This document shows positions 44,617 to 52,710 of a stretch of 64,000 nt of DNA, in pieces. Source of the stretch: Salmonella enterica subsp. enterica serovar Choleraesuis (lineage in GTDB: Bacteria; Pseudomonadota; Gammaproteobacteria; Enterobacterales; Enterobacteriaceae); assembly GCA_022846635.1 (NCBI GenBank), contig AP025685.1:2728001-2792000 (forward strand), written 5' to 3'. The stretch's first letter is position 1. Every line of letters begins with the position of its first letter. The position numbers and the translations under genes are program-made. The notes beneath the pieces are model-generated. The model made no database searches, was not told the origin of the DNA, and saw only the letters and a list, made by a program, of their open reading frames with translations.

Positions 44617-45106
44617 GCCTTACGTTTTTAAGCCTTGCCCACAACCGGCTAGCAGGCTGGTAAAAATACCGGGGCTGTGACCTATTTCAACCCTCCACCG
44701 CCTTACCCCATTAAAATCGCTCATAATTCGACCACACGCATATTCCGCGTTAATAATCGCTATATTTACGCTTTTCATTCACATTGAGCACATAAAAAGT
44801 CACTAACCGTTCATAATTCATACTGATTTTATAAAAAAAACCGTGGCACTGCTTTAACCATTGTGATTGGTCACACCCGATTATTAGAAATTCTTCTAAG
44901 AAAAGACAGGCGTTATTCTTCTGGATATACTGCAAAGCACCTGATATCAGTAATGACATCGCGGTAAATGATAAAAATACGTGCGGATATTTTCTGGCGT
45001 GTTACTAACTCTTATTAATTTAATATTTATTTGTTTATCTATTCTCAACACCAGTTCTCATTAGTGAACTAAGGAATATTTAAGCGTACCGATACCGGAG
45101 AACTAT
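44617..45106 (+). other. AT-rich gene-free stretch upstream of the EIIA-like gene
   Basis: About 490 bp with no credible gene. A 69-codon frame on the minus strand (44750-44959) lacks a family match or clear ribosome binding site. The region contains a palindrome TGTGA-TTGG-TCACA (44862-44875) and ends in GGAG nine bases before the next ATG. It probably holds the promoter of the EIIA-like gene. Confidence 0.6.
44862..44875. promoter_or_regulatory. CRP-like palindrome with a 4-base spacer
   Basis: TGTGA and TCACA arms match the CRP consensus exactly, but the spacer is 4 bases (TTGG), not 6. Either it binds another dimeric regulator or it is a chance palindrome. It is 231 bp upstream of the EIIA-like start. 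Confidence 0.3.
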
Positions 45107-45562
45107 ATGTCCATCAATGCCCTTCTTAACCAACGCTGGAATTATCGTCATCGCGCAATGAACTGGCGCCAGGCTGTGCTTATGGCCAGTCAGCCGCTGG
45201 TTGGCGAAAATAAAGTAGACGCTTACTATCCGCTGCATGTTATTGATAATCTTAAGAACGACTGCGACAACTATATGATCGAAGACGGCGTTATGGTTAT
45301 CTATGCTAAGCCGGAACAAGGCGTTACCAGCAAGCAAGGAGAGGCATCTGTATTACGGTGTCGTAAACCGGTTATTATGCCAAATGGCCGGGAAGTCACA
45401 TTAATTGTGATGATTTCAGCAGGTGAGCAAGAACATACCAATACTATTCGCAGCCAAATTCATGGCTGGCTGGTTGAAAATAACTGCTGCGAGAAATTAA
45501 TTCAGGCTGCAAGCCCGGAAATGCTGAACCGCCGCGTTCAGAAAGCCCTGAATATTCATTAA
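45107..45562 (+). CDS. Orphan PTS EIIA-like protein (mannitol/fructose type) lacking the phospho-histidine
   Basis: A 151-residue protein whose residues 18-148 follow the type-2 EIIA fold order. NWRQAVLMASQPLVGENKV is the first helix, then the loop YMIEDGVMVIYAKPEQGV, the strand SVLRCRKPVIMPNG, ISAGEQEH and a C-terminal helix with SPEMLNRRV. In active EIIA proteins such as UlaC the loop reads PH(G/A)xPE with the phosphorylated His; here that residue is Tyr66 (IYAKPE). The second conserved His (His110) is kept. No EIIB, EIIC or catabolic gene lies nearby. It is likely a regulatory or phosphorylation-dead EIIA; the remote similarity needs a profile search. Confidence 0.72.
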   Translation: MSINALLNQRWNYRHRAMNWRQAVLMASQPLVGENKVDAYYPLHVIDNLKNDCDNYMIEDGVMVIYAKPEQGVTSKQGEASVLRCRKPVIMPNGREVTLIVMISAGEQEHTNTIRSQIHGWLVENNCCEKLIQAASPEMLNRRVQKALNIH

Positions 45563-45647
45563 TAAAATAACAAAGTGGCCATAATAATATTTATGGCCTC
45601 TAACTGCGATTCACCTACCCTCGAATTTGCCGTTAATCTTCAGATAT

Positions 45648-45676
45648 AAAAAAGGCCACCCTGGGTGGCCTTTTTT
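45648..45676. terminator. Bidirectional terminator between the EIIA-like gene and ycaD
   Basis: A 13 bp perfect stem (45648-45660 with 45664-45676) has A and T runs on either side and a 3-base loop, placed between convergent genes. Confidence 0.92.
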
Positions 45677-45693
45677 CTTATTTAATTTTCGCT

Positions 45694-46848
45694 TCAGGCG
45701 TGTGCCACCGGCGTTGGATGATGACCCGCTTTGCGCAGCAGCATGAGCAAATAAACAAAAGATACGCTGGCAATCATGATAAACAGCAGATTATCTGAGT
45801 AGCTTTGCATCAACATTGCCGTCAGAGAAGGCCCCAGCAGACTGCCGATTGTGTAACTTAACAATAGCGCCTGATTCATCGCTACCAACTGATGATGCTC
45901 GACTTTCTCGCAGGCCCATGCCATGGCAACCGGATACAGCGTGAAGCTGGCCGCTCCCAGGATCATCAGCGCCGGAGCCATCGCAGCATTGCCCAGCATG
46001 GCGATAGAGCCAAGAATAACGATAAATACCTGCACCCGGAGCACCAGCAGACGACCAAAGCGGTCGGCCAGTTTACCCACTGGCCACTGTCCGATGATTC
46101 CGGCGCTGACCATCACCGCCATCCAGAAACCAATTCCTGAATCGCTGTAACCCTGATGATTGAGATAAAGCGGCATTAAGCCGTAAAGCGTACCGAGAAC
46201 AATCCCGGAAATAATGCAACCGTTAACCCCAAGCCGAGCCTGACGCAAACGCAGCATCGACCAGACGTTAACCTGTCCATGCCCTGACTCGCCTGCATCA
46301 GACGAGACTATTTTGGTAAATAGCAGTGGAAGAATCGCAGCCAGTACCAGGCCTGTAGCCCATGGCAAGACGCTCATCAGCCCGGTAGGAAGCTTACTTA
46401 TCATTAACTGGCCGGCCACGGTGCCCAGGTAATAGACCATCATATAGGCCGCCAGCAGCTGACCACGGTTTCGGCTGGTACCACTCGACATCAGCGCACT
46501 CTCGACGACCACCCAAATCATGGCGCAACCGACCCCAGCGATAAAACGCCAGGCAAGCCAGCTCCAGAAACCAACCATAATACCCAGCCCCACGCAGCCA
46601 GCGGCAAATATCAGCGATGCCAGATAATAGCTGCGATTAAAGCCCACTCTTTTTATTAGCCATCCGGTCAACATCGTCCCGGCCAGGTTGCCGGTAAAAT
46701 AGGATGAACTGACCATGCCCACCTGCCAGGTTGGCAGATGTTCATGCGCCAGCCACAGTGGAACCAGGGTATTTAATACCGCAATAGCCAGAGTCAGCAA
46801 AAGCAGGCCACAGAGCAGAAGCACCACTGGCCGGGTATAGGTAGACAT
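45694..46848 (-). CDS. ycaD: MFS-type transporter YcaD
   Basis: A 12-helix major facilitator of 384 residues (E. coli YcaD 382), substrate unknown. The ATG at 46846-46848 ([20 protein letters not shown]) matches the family start; the frame continues 58 codons upstream without homology. Loop 2-3 has the MFS motif region [17 protein letters not shown] and loop 8-9 has [16 protein letters not shown]. The C-terminal sequence ends HHPTPVAHA, close to E. coli. Divergent from the ParD-like/map pair. Confidence 0.92.
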   Translation of the reverse strand: MSTYTRPVVLLLCGLLLLTLAIAVLNTLVPLWLAHEHLPTWQVGMVSSSYFTGNLAGTMLTGWLIKRVGFNRSYYLASLIFAAGCVGLGIMVGFWSWLAWRFIAGVGCAMIWVVVESALMSSGTSRNRGQLLAAYMMVYYLGTVAGQLMISKLPTGLMSVLPWATGLVLAAILPLLFTKIVSSDAGESGHGQVNVWSMLRLRQARLGVNGCIISGIVLGTLYGLMPLYLNHQGYSDSGIGFWMAVMVSAGIIGQWPVGKLADRFGRLLVLRVQVFIVILGSIAMLGNAAMAPALMILGAASFTLYPVAMAWACEKVEHHQLVAMNQALLLSYTIGSLLGPSLTAMLMQSYSDNLLFIMIASVSFVYLLMLLRKAGHHPTPVAHA

Positions 46849-47239
46849 GTTGAAAACCGAAAAAGGACGGGTAGAATTTGAGCGCATCATGCCATTAGTA
46901 AAAACATTGTCAATCGGCAGATAAGAGCACGATGAGCACCAAAAACCGTTACGATTTAAAACGCTAATCCGTGCATACTGACTTACTGATTCACCGCAAT
47001 ATAACTTGTTGATTCTTATCAATCCTCATTTTCTCCCGCTCGTCCGATTACGCGAAAAATTTCATCGAACCACGGCATGATTTGCACCATTTTTCACGAC
47101 CTGACTAAAAGGCTTTCCTGATAAGTTCTACCGCTGCCCGATACCCGGGCCAACGCTGGCGGTAAGCGGCACAAAACCACCGTGACAATATTCGAAGGGG
47201 ACGATACGATACGTATATATTTCATTACGGTATGTATAT
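46849..47239. other. Divergent regulatory gap between ycaD and the ParD-like gene
   Basis: About 390 bp without a supported gene. It must hold the ycaD promoter and that of the ParD-like/map pair. Near its right end two direct repeats TACGTATATAT and TATGTATATAT (described separately) approach and enter the ParD-like start codon. No transposon or attachment site was seen. Confidence 0.55.
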
Positions 47240-47241
47240 AT
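47210..47241. promoter_or_regulatory. Direct-repeat operator candidate at the ParD-like start
   Basis: TACGTATATAT (47210-47220) and TATGTATATAT (47231-47241) are 11-base near-identical repeats spaced 21 bp start to start, two helical turns. The second overlaps the ATG. Ribbon-helix-helix regulators commonly bind such repeats to control their own operon; binding here is inferred. No good Shine-Dalgarno precedes the ATG, in keeping with low basal translation. Confidence 0.5.
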
Positions 47242-47461
47242 GGGAATCGTAAAAATCTCCGACCTGCTGCATGATGATATTCGGGATGCCAGCAAAGCTA
47301 TGTCACGCTCGGTAAACGCGCAGGCCGAATACTGGATACGCCTTGGAATGATGAGCGAACTTTATCCTGAGCTTAATCACCAACAGATTAAATTACTGAT
47401 GCTGAAATCAGGCTCTGACCGTTTACTGGAGGTGATTAATGCCATCAATGCCGATTATTAA
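47240..47461 (+). CDS. ParD-like small protein (ribbon-helix-helix type)
   Basis: A 73-residue protein. The N-terminal 40 residues fit a ribbon-helix-helix fold: a beta strand (GIVKIS), helix A (DLLHDDIRDASKAM), a turn and helix B (SVNAQAEYWIRLGMM). This is the ParD-like antitoxin family pattern (MGIVKISD...SRSxNAQAExW). The C-terminal 30 residues are of the kind that would contact a partner. The gene overlaps map by 23 bases, and the map ribosome binding site is inside it. It may be an autorepressor and, by analogy with toxin-antitoxin antitoxins, may bind the aminopeptidase. That partnership is inference. Confidence 0.78.
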   Translation: MGIVKISDLLHDDIRDASKAMSRSVNAQAEYWIRLGMMSELYPELNHQQIKLLMLKSGSDRLLEVINAINADY

Positions 47462-48227
47462 GACACCGGAAGAGCTGACTATTCAGAGGCGCGCAGGCCA
47501 GCTGCTGGCATCCGTGTTTGACATGCTGGATGAAATTATCCAGCCGGGCATTACCACCATGGAAATCAACGATCGGGTCGAAGATTTTATCGTCAATCAG
47601 CTTCACTCTCGCCCGGCGAGCAAAGGACAATATGACTTTCCCTATGTGCTAAATACCTCAATTAATGAGGTGGTGTGCCACGGGATACCAAAAGTAACCG
47701 AGCACCTGAAATCCGGGATGATAGTTAATGTTGATATCACTCTTGAGAAAGACGGCCTGATTGCCGACTCCAGCAAAATGTATCTTATTGGTGAAGTCAC
47801 TCCCCTCGCCCGCCGGCTGGTTAAAAAGACCTACGAGGCGATGTGGCAGGGTATTAAAGTGGTCAAACCGGGTGCAACTCTGGGCGATATCGGCCACGCT
47901 ATCCAGTCATATGTTGAAGGACAGGGTTATAGCGTGGTCCGGGAATACTGCGGTCACGGCGTTGGGCGCGAGATGCACGAAGAGCCGCAGGTGCTGCACT
48001 ATGGTGAACCGGGTACCGGAACGGTTCTGCGTCCGGGGATGGTATTCACCATCGAACCTATGGTGAATCAGGGTGACCATCGGATAAAAACCAAAAAAGA
48101 CGGTTGGACAGTTGTTACACGGGATAAAAAGCTTTCGGCGCAGTGGGAACACACCATTGCCGTCACCGAAGATGGGTACGAGGTTTTGACTCTTCGCGCC
48201 GATGAAAGGCTACCTGATGCAGGCTAA
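47439..48227 (+). CDS. map: Type I methionine aminopeptidase (second, operon-linked paralogue)
   Basis: A 262-residue M24A enzyme, about half identical to E. coli Map by eye. All metal ligands are present (Asp99, Asp110, His173, Glu206 and Glu237, each two residues beyond E. coli numbering), as are the substrate histidines His81 and His180. It lacks an N-terminal SH3 zinc-finger extension, as expected for the bacterial short form. The start is set by a near-perfect GGAGGTGA at 47428-47435, four bases before the ATG and inside the ParD-like gene. The housekeeping map normally sits beside rpsB, so this is probably an extra copy with its own regulation. It cleaves initiator Met; specificity is not known. 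Confidence 0.9.
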   Translation: MPSMPIIKTPEELTIQRRAGQLLASVFDMLDEIIQPGITTMEINDRVEDFIVNQLHSRPASKGQYDFPYVLNTSINEVVCHGIPKVTEHLKSGMIVNVDITLEKDGLIADSSKMYLIGEVTPLARRLVKKTYEAMWQGIKVVKPGATLGDIGHAIQSYVEGQGYSVVREYCGHGVGREMHEEPQVLHYGEPGTGTVLRPGMVFTIEPMVNQGDHRIKTKKDGWTVVTRDKKLSAQWEHTIAVTEDGYEVLTLRADERLPDAG

Positions 48228-48285
48228 AGGAAGATGATACCGGCAGAGAATGAGTAATTTTGTTTACTGCAATTCCTTACCCGAT

Positions 48286-48312
48286 AAAAAACGCGCCAGC
48301 GGCGCGTTTTTT
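48286..48312. terminator. Bidirectional terminator between map and dmsC
   Basis: A perfect 12 bp stem AAAAAACGCGCC/GGCGCGTTTTTT with a 3-base loop, between convergent map and dmsC. Confidence 0.92.
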
Positions 48313-48322
48313 ATTATCAGCT

Positions 48323-48356
48323 CCAGGTTATCTCACCAGAAGGTGAGCTAACCTGG
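48323..48356 (-). other. Long hairpin downstream of dmsC
   Basis: Arms CCAGGTTA and CTCACC pair with GGTGAG and TAACCTGG, interrupted by one internal T/C mismatch, around an AGAA loop. No T tract follows on the minus strand, but the shared terminator at 48286-48312 comes next. It may protect the dmsABC 3' end. Confidence 0.6.
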
Positions 48357-48365
48357 GATAAGCAA

Positions 48366-49229
48366 TTATCCGGCAATCGCCATTCCGACCGTCATATGCA
48401 AACCATAGAACACACCGCGACCTAACAGCTCACCGGCAACCAGCACGATAAACGCCAGCAACAGCAGCGGTACGCCAGGCATGCGACACTTAAGCTGAGG
48501 CACAACCCACAGCAACAGCGCAACGGCCAGCAGCACCAAACGCCAGGACATCAGAGCGCCATAATCTGGAACCAGCGCCGCTGCCTGTTGAACTGAGCTA
48601 TGGATAGTCGCCAGTTCGCTGCCCTGCATCAGAGCGACAACCGAACTAATCACCACCGCCACCAGCGAGACAAAAGGCAGAATGCGCATACGGCAACTTT
48701 CTACGCCTGCTGCGCGCAGCAGCAAATAGCCCAGCAGCGGCCCGCCGATAAACATCGTCAGGAAGAAGCTCAGCGTCGTCCAGGCACCATGCCAGGTCGG
48801 GACAGTGTCTACGGAGTTATAAACCCGCGCCATCATCCAGACAAACACTACGCCCAACACCATCGTGACTACCAGCCACAGTTTATTAAGCGCCGCAGGC
48901 ATCTTGTTCATCACGCTCAGCAGCCACCAGAAGCCGCCGACAGCAAAGAACACCGATCCGCTGGCAATCTCATTGCTCAGTGCCGAATGCCCGATACGAT
49001 TCAGGGAGTTAAAAGCCCGTAGCGGTGACCCCAGATGCATAATGGAGGCGATAAACCCAATCCCCATCAGTATCCACAGTACCAGCATCGCCTGAATAAC
49101 CTTGCGGCGTTTTTGGTCGTTATCAAAACCACCAATCAGGGCGAAGGCCATAACGATAAAGCCCCCCACCACACACTGCCCCAAAACGGTGAAGACCATT
49201 AGCGGCCATTCATGCCATCCATTGCCCAT
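48366..49229 (-). CDS. dmsC: DMSO reductase membrane anchor subunit
   Basis: A 287-residue, eight-helix membrane protein, the E. coli DmsC length. It anchors DmsAB and carries menaquinol electrons to DmsB. The ATG at 49227-49229 (MGNGWHEWPLMVFTVLGQC) is chosen by family; the frame runs on into dmsB by 80 codons. The conserved helices GIGFIASIMHLGSPLRAFNSLNRIG, GRVFYGLHMTVGMA-like C terminus and the AELATIHSSVQQAAAL loop-like segment (ELATIHSSVQQ) match. It starts 1 base after the dmsB stop. Confidence 0.95.
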   Translation of the reverse strand: MGNGWHEWPLMVFTVLGQCVVGGFIVMAFALIGGFDNDQKRRKVIQAMLVLWILMGIGFIASIMHLGSPLRAFNSLNRIGHSALSNEIASGSVFFAVGGFWWLLSVMNKMPAALNKLWLVVTMVLGVVFVWMMARVYNSVDTVPTWHGAWTTLSFFLTMFIGGPLLGYLLLRAAGVESCRMRILPFVSLVAVVISSVVALMQGSELATIHSSVQQAAALVPDYGALMSWRLVLLAVALLLWVVPQLKCRMPGVPLLLLAFIVLVAGELLGRGVFYGLHMTVGMAIAG

Positions 49230-49230
49230 G

Positions 49231-49848
49231 TTATACCTCCTTCGGATTGGCCAGATAACCGGTGGTATCACCACACGGGCGGCTATTGGCATTCGGTTTG
49301 ATGACAATACAAGGTTTGGTGAAGTGGGCAGCAGGCAACGGCGCAACTTCAGCAAGCGTACCGTGTTTCTTACGCAGTTCGTCAATAGGACCGAAATCCA
49401 GCGCCCGCAGTGGACAAGACTCAACGCAAATAGGCTTATGCCCCGCCGCCACGCGCTCGTGGCAACCATCGCATTTCGTCATATGCCCTTTCTCGGCATT
49501 GTATTGCGGCGCACCGTATGGGCAGGCCATATGGCAATACTTACAGCCAATACAGACATCTTCATTCACTACCACAAAACCATCTTCGCGTTTATGCATC
49601 GCTCCGCTAGGACAAACCTTAGTACAGGCCGGGTCTTCGCAATGGTTACAGGCGATAGACAGGTAATAGGCAAAGACGTTTTGATGCCAGACGCCATTGT
49701 CTTCCTGCCAGTCGCCCCCGGCGTATTCGTAAATACGGCGGAAGCTCACCTCTGGGGTCAGGTTTTTGTAATCTTTACAGGCAAGTTCACAGGTCTTACA
49801 GCCGGTGCAGCGTGCTGAATCAATATAAAAGCCATACTGAGTGGTCAT
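49231..49848 (-). CDS. dmsB: DMSO reductase iron-sulfur subunit
   Basis: A 205-residue electron-transfer subunit with four [4Fe-4S] clusters, as in E. coli DmsB. Four cysteine groups are clear: CTGCKTCELAC, CNHCEDPACTKVCP, CIGCKYCHMACP and CDGC...CVESC. It passes electrons from DmsC to the molybdenum site of DmsA. It has no signal peptide, as expected for a partner carried across by DmsA's Tat signal. Ten bases separate it from dmsA. Confidence 0.96.
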   Translation of the reverse strand: MTTQYGFYIDSARCTGCKTCELACKDYKNLTPEVSFRRIYEYAGGDWQEDNGVWHQNVFAYYLSIACNHCEDPACTKVCPSGAMHKREDGFVVVNEDVCIGCKYCHMACPYGAPQYNAEKGHMTKCDGCHERVAAGHKPICVESCPLRALDFGPIDELRKKHGTLAEVAPLPAAHFTKPCIVIKPNANSRPCGDTTGYLANPKEV

Positions 49849-49858
49849 CGGCTATTCC

Positions 49859-52300
49859 TTATGCTTTCTCAACCTGAACCAGGTTACTGTGGGACGGGTT
49901 ACCTTTCGCCAGCGGCGACGGGCGCTGAGTGGTGAGCACATTGATACAGCCCGCACGATCTACGCGATTGCTATCCGGGTCATACCATGCGCCTTCACCC
50001 AATGCCACGACGCCTGGGATAATGCGCGGCGTAACTTTGGCCGCAATCCGCACCTCGCCGCGATCGTTGAAGATCCGCACCTCATCACCATTGGCGATTC
50101 CGCGCCGACGGGCATCGAGCGGATTGATCCACATCTCCTGGCGGCAGGCGGCTTTGAGCACGTCAACGTTGCCGTAAGTAGAGTGCGCGCGCGCTTTATA
50201 ATGGAAACCCGTCAGCTGCAGCGGCCATTTTTCCTGCAGTGGATCCATGTAGTTTTCGAAGCCAGGGCTATAGACCGGAAGCGGATGAATGACATCCCCT
50301 TCCTGCAACTCCCAGGTAGCGGCTTTATGGGCCAGGTCCGCTGAGTAGATTTCGATTTTGCCCGATGGCGTGGTGAGAGGGTTCGCCTGCGGATCTTCGC
50401 GGAATGCTTTATAAGCCACAAAGTGCCCGTCCGGATCGCGCTGTTTGAAGATGCCCTGCTTACGGAAGGTGTCGAAGTCAGGCAGTGCCGGGATAGCCGC
50501 TCGCGACTGCTCATACAGATGGCGCATCCAGCCTTCCTGGGTACGGCCTTCGGTAAACTGGCTCTCGACACCCATACGTTTAGCGATTTCGCTGGTCATC
50601 TCATAGATGGTTTTGCACTCAAACCGCGGTTTGACGGCCTGGTCGGCAAAGATGACGTAAGCCATGTTGCCGCAGGATGCGTCGAGGCAGAAATCCATCT
50701 GTTCTGATGCCGTGCAGTCCGGCAGGAGAATATCGGCATACTTCGCCGATGAGGTCATATGGTTATCGATAACCACAATCAGCTCACACTTCTTGTCATC
50801 CTGCAAAATTTCATGGGTGCGGTTAATCTGGGAATGCTGGTTAATCAGGCAGTTACCTGCATAGTTCCAAATCATTTTGATAGGCACATCAAGCTTATCT
50901 TTACCGCGTACCCCATCGCGAGTGGCGGTCATGGACGGCCCCCGTTCAATGGCATCAGTCCACAGGAACATTGAAATGCTGGTTGCTACCGGATTTTCCA
51001 GCGTTGGCATCCGAACAAACGGCAGACTATAAGAGCCTTCACGCGCACCGCTGTTACCGCCGCTGATACCCACGTTGCCGGTCAGTATCGCCAGCATAGC
51101 AATAGCACGAGAGACCAGCTCGCCATTGGAATGGCGCTGTGGCCCCCAGCCCTGGCAAATATAGGCGGGTTTAGCTCCGGCTATTTCTCGTGCCAGCTTA
51201 ATAATACGTTCAGCAGGAATACCGGTGATGGACGCAGCCCACTGCGGCGTCTTTGCCTGACCATCGTCACCCTGCCCTAAAATATAGGCTTTATAGTGGC
51301 CATTAGCCGGAGCGCCTGCTGGCAGTGTTTTCTCGTCGTAGCCGACGCAATATTTATCAAGGAAAGGCTGATCAACCAGGTTCTCATCAATCATCACCCA
51401 GGCCAGTGCAGAGATAAGCGCGGCATCGGTGCCTGGACGAATCGGTATCCAGTCATCTTCACGCCCGGCACCGGTATCGTTATAACGCGGGTCGATGATA
51501 ATCATGCGCGCGTTAGATTTCGCCCGAGCCTGTTCGACGTAATAAGTTACCCCACCGCCGCTCATGCGCGTTTCGCCCGGGTTATTACCGAACATAACGA
51601 CCAGCTGGCTATTTTCAATATCCGATGGACTGTTGCCATCGGCCCAGCCGCCATAGGTGTAGTTCAACCCTTCGGTAATCTGAGCAGTTGAGTAGTCGCC
51701 GTAGTGGTTGAGATAGCCGCCACAGCAGTTCATCAGGCGGGCAATCAGCGTTTTGCCCGGTGGCCATGAACGGGTCATGGTGCCGCCCAGGGTGCCAGTG
51801 CCGTAATTCAGATAAATGGATTCGTTACCATAATCTTTAATCAGGCGCTTCATATTATCGGCAATAGTGTCATAGGCTTCTTCCCAGCTAATACGCTGAA
51901 ATTTACCTTCACCACGCTTACCTACCCGCTTCATTGGATATTTCAGGCGATCGGGGTTATAAACCCGGCGGCGCATTGAGCGCCCGCGCAGGCAGGCCCG
52001 AACCTGATGCAGCCCATCATAATCGTCGTTGCCGGTATTATCGGTTTCGACATATTTGATTTCACCATCGACTACATGCATCCGTAACGGACAGCGGCTA
52101 CCGCAGTTTACCGTACAGGCACTCCACACTACTTTTTCATCGGCCTGCTGAACCGGTGGATTTGCCGCGCAGGCAAAGCGCGCAAAAGGCAGGCTCAGCG
52201 CGCCGCTAGCGGCCGCCAGTCCACTCAGCGCAGTGGTAGTCACAAGCTTACGGCGACTCACTTCTGCTTTGAGGATTTTATCTGTGGGATTTACGTTCAT
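49859..52300 (-). CDS. dmsA: DMSO reductase molybdopterin catalytic subunit
   Basis: An 813-residue molybdo-bis(PGD) enzyme (E. coli 814) of the DMSO reductase family that reduces DMSO and amine N-oxides. The N terminus carries a Tat signal with SRRKLVTT and cleavage near ARFACAANPP. Residues around 65-110 hold the FS0 cluster cysteines (CTVNCGSRCPLRMH). The catalytic part includes NYGTGTLGGTMTRSWPPG and the dinucleotide-binding C terminus PSHSNLVQVEKA. It leads dmsABC behind an FNR-type promoter. The gene order is that of E. coli. Confidence 0.97.
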   Translation of the reverse strand: MNVNPTDKILKAEVSRRKLVTTTALSGLAAASGALSLPFARFACAANPPVQQADEKVVWSACTVNCGSRCPLRMHVVDGEIKYVETDNTGNDDYDGLHQVRACLRGRSMRRRVYNPDRLKYPMKRVGKRGEGKFQRISWEEAYDTIADNMKRLIKDYGNESIYLNYGTGTLGGTMTRSWPPGKTLIARLMNCCGGYLNHYGDYSTAQITEGLNYTYGGWADGNSPSDIENSQLVVMFGNNPGETRMSGGGVTYYVEQARAKSNARMIIIDPRYNDTGAGREDDWIPIRPGTDAALISALAWVMIDENLVDQPFLDKYCVGYDEKTLPAGAPANGHYKAYILGQGDDGQAKTPQWAASITGIPAERIIKLAREIAGAKPAYICQGWGPQRHSNGELVSRAIAMLAILTGNVGISGGNSGAREGSYSLPFVRMPTLENPVATSISMFLWTDAIERGPSMTATRDGVRGKDKLDVPIKMIWNYAGNCLINQHSQINRTHEILQDDKKCELIVVIDNHMTSSAKYADILLPDCTASEQMDFCLDASCGNMAYVIFADQAVKPRFECKTIYEMTSEIAKRMGVESQFTEGRTQEGWMRHLYEQSRAAIPALPDFDTFRKQGIFKQRDPDGHFVAYKAFREDPQANPLTTPSGKIEIYSADLAHKAATWELQEGDVIHPLPVYSPGFENYMDPLQEKWPLQLTGFHYKARAHSTYGNVDVLKAACRQEMWINPLDARRRGIANGDEVRIFNDRGEVRIAAKVTPRIIPGVVALGEGAWYDPDSNRVDRAGCINVLTTQRPSPLAKGNPSHSNLVQVEKA

Positions 52301-52426
52301 AACGCCCCGTGTTTGCTCACAAAATTAACGTGTATTTAAATGGAAAATAAAAAAGCCATAACGTTTCAGGAGATCAGGGGATTTATCCGATGCGCGAAAT
52401 CTGGCAGGGTACAAATCGCAAGGATA

Positions 52427-52445
52427 TCGAATGAGAATCATTATT
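52427..52445. promoter_or_regulatory. Fur-box-like sequence in the dmsA leader
   Basis: The 19-mer starting TCGAATGAGAATCATTATT matches 14 of 19 positions of the Fur consensus GATAATGATAATCATTATC. It lies about 25-43 bases inside the transcript predicted from the FNR-type promoter. Iron control of dmsABC would be reasonable for a five-cluster enzyme, but it is inferred. Confidence 0.4.
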
Positions 52446-52476
52446 AAATAATTAATCTGATTCCTGACGGAGTAGA

Positions 52477-52517
52477 ATCATACTTATTTGGAGGTAATCA
52501 ATATTGTCATCGGTCAA
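52477..52517 (-). promoter_or_regulatory. FNR-type class II promoter of dmsABC
   Basis: On the minus strand TTGAC-CGAT-GACAA (52504-52517) resembles the FNR consensus TTGAT-N4-ATCAA. A TATGAT -10 element (52477-52482) lies at the distance that puts the FNR site centre near -41. E. coli dmsA has the same arrangement with a similarly imperfect site. The rest of the 410 bp gap upstream of it contains only a maeA-side hairpin. Confidence 0.6.
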
Positions 52518-52637
52518 GAGGCGCGCGATTATCGATTAGTTGTCAGCGGGTTGCCGCACACTATTTATACAAATAACTGATTGAATGATTTAAATATCAG
52601 GAAAGAATACTTCTTAGGAAGAACATCGAAGATAAAG

Positions 52638-52661
52638 GCCGGTACCGCGATAAATACCGGC
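52638..52661 (-). terminator. Hairpin downstream of maeA
   Basis: Arms GCCGGTA/TACCGGC with a 10-base loop are followed on the minus strand by TTTATCTTC. It lies 50 bp after the maeA stop and is probably a modest terminator before the dmsA promoter. Confidence 0.55.
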
Positions 52662-52710
52662 GCAATAGTTTTAGAGGTGGCGCCAGGCTGACGCCACGGG
52701 AAGATTGGAA

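Noticed and set aside
44750..44959. 69-codon minus-strand frame between pflA and the EIIA-like gene
   Set aside because: AT-rich, no ribosome binding site, no family match; consistent with chance.
46849..47022. 58-codon N-terminal extension of ycaD
   Set aside because: The family start MSTYT is at 46848; upstream residues are not hydrophobic or conserved.
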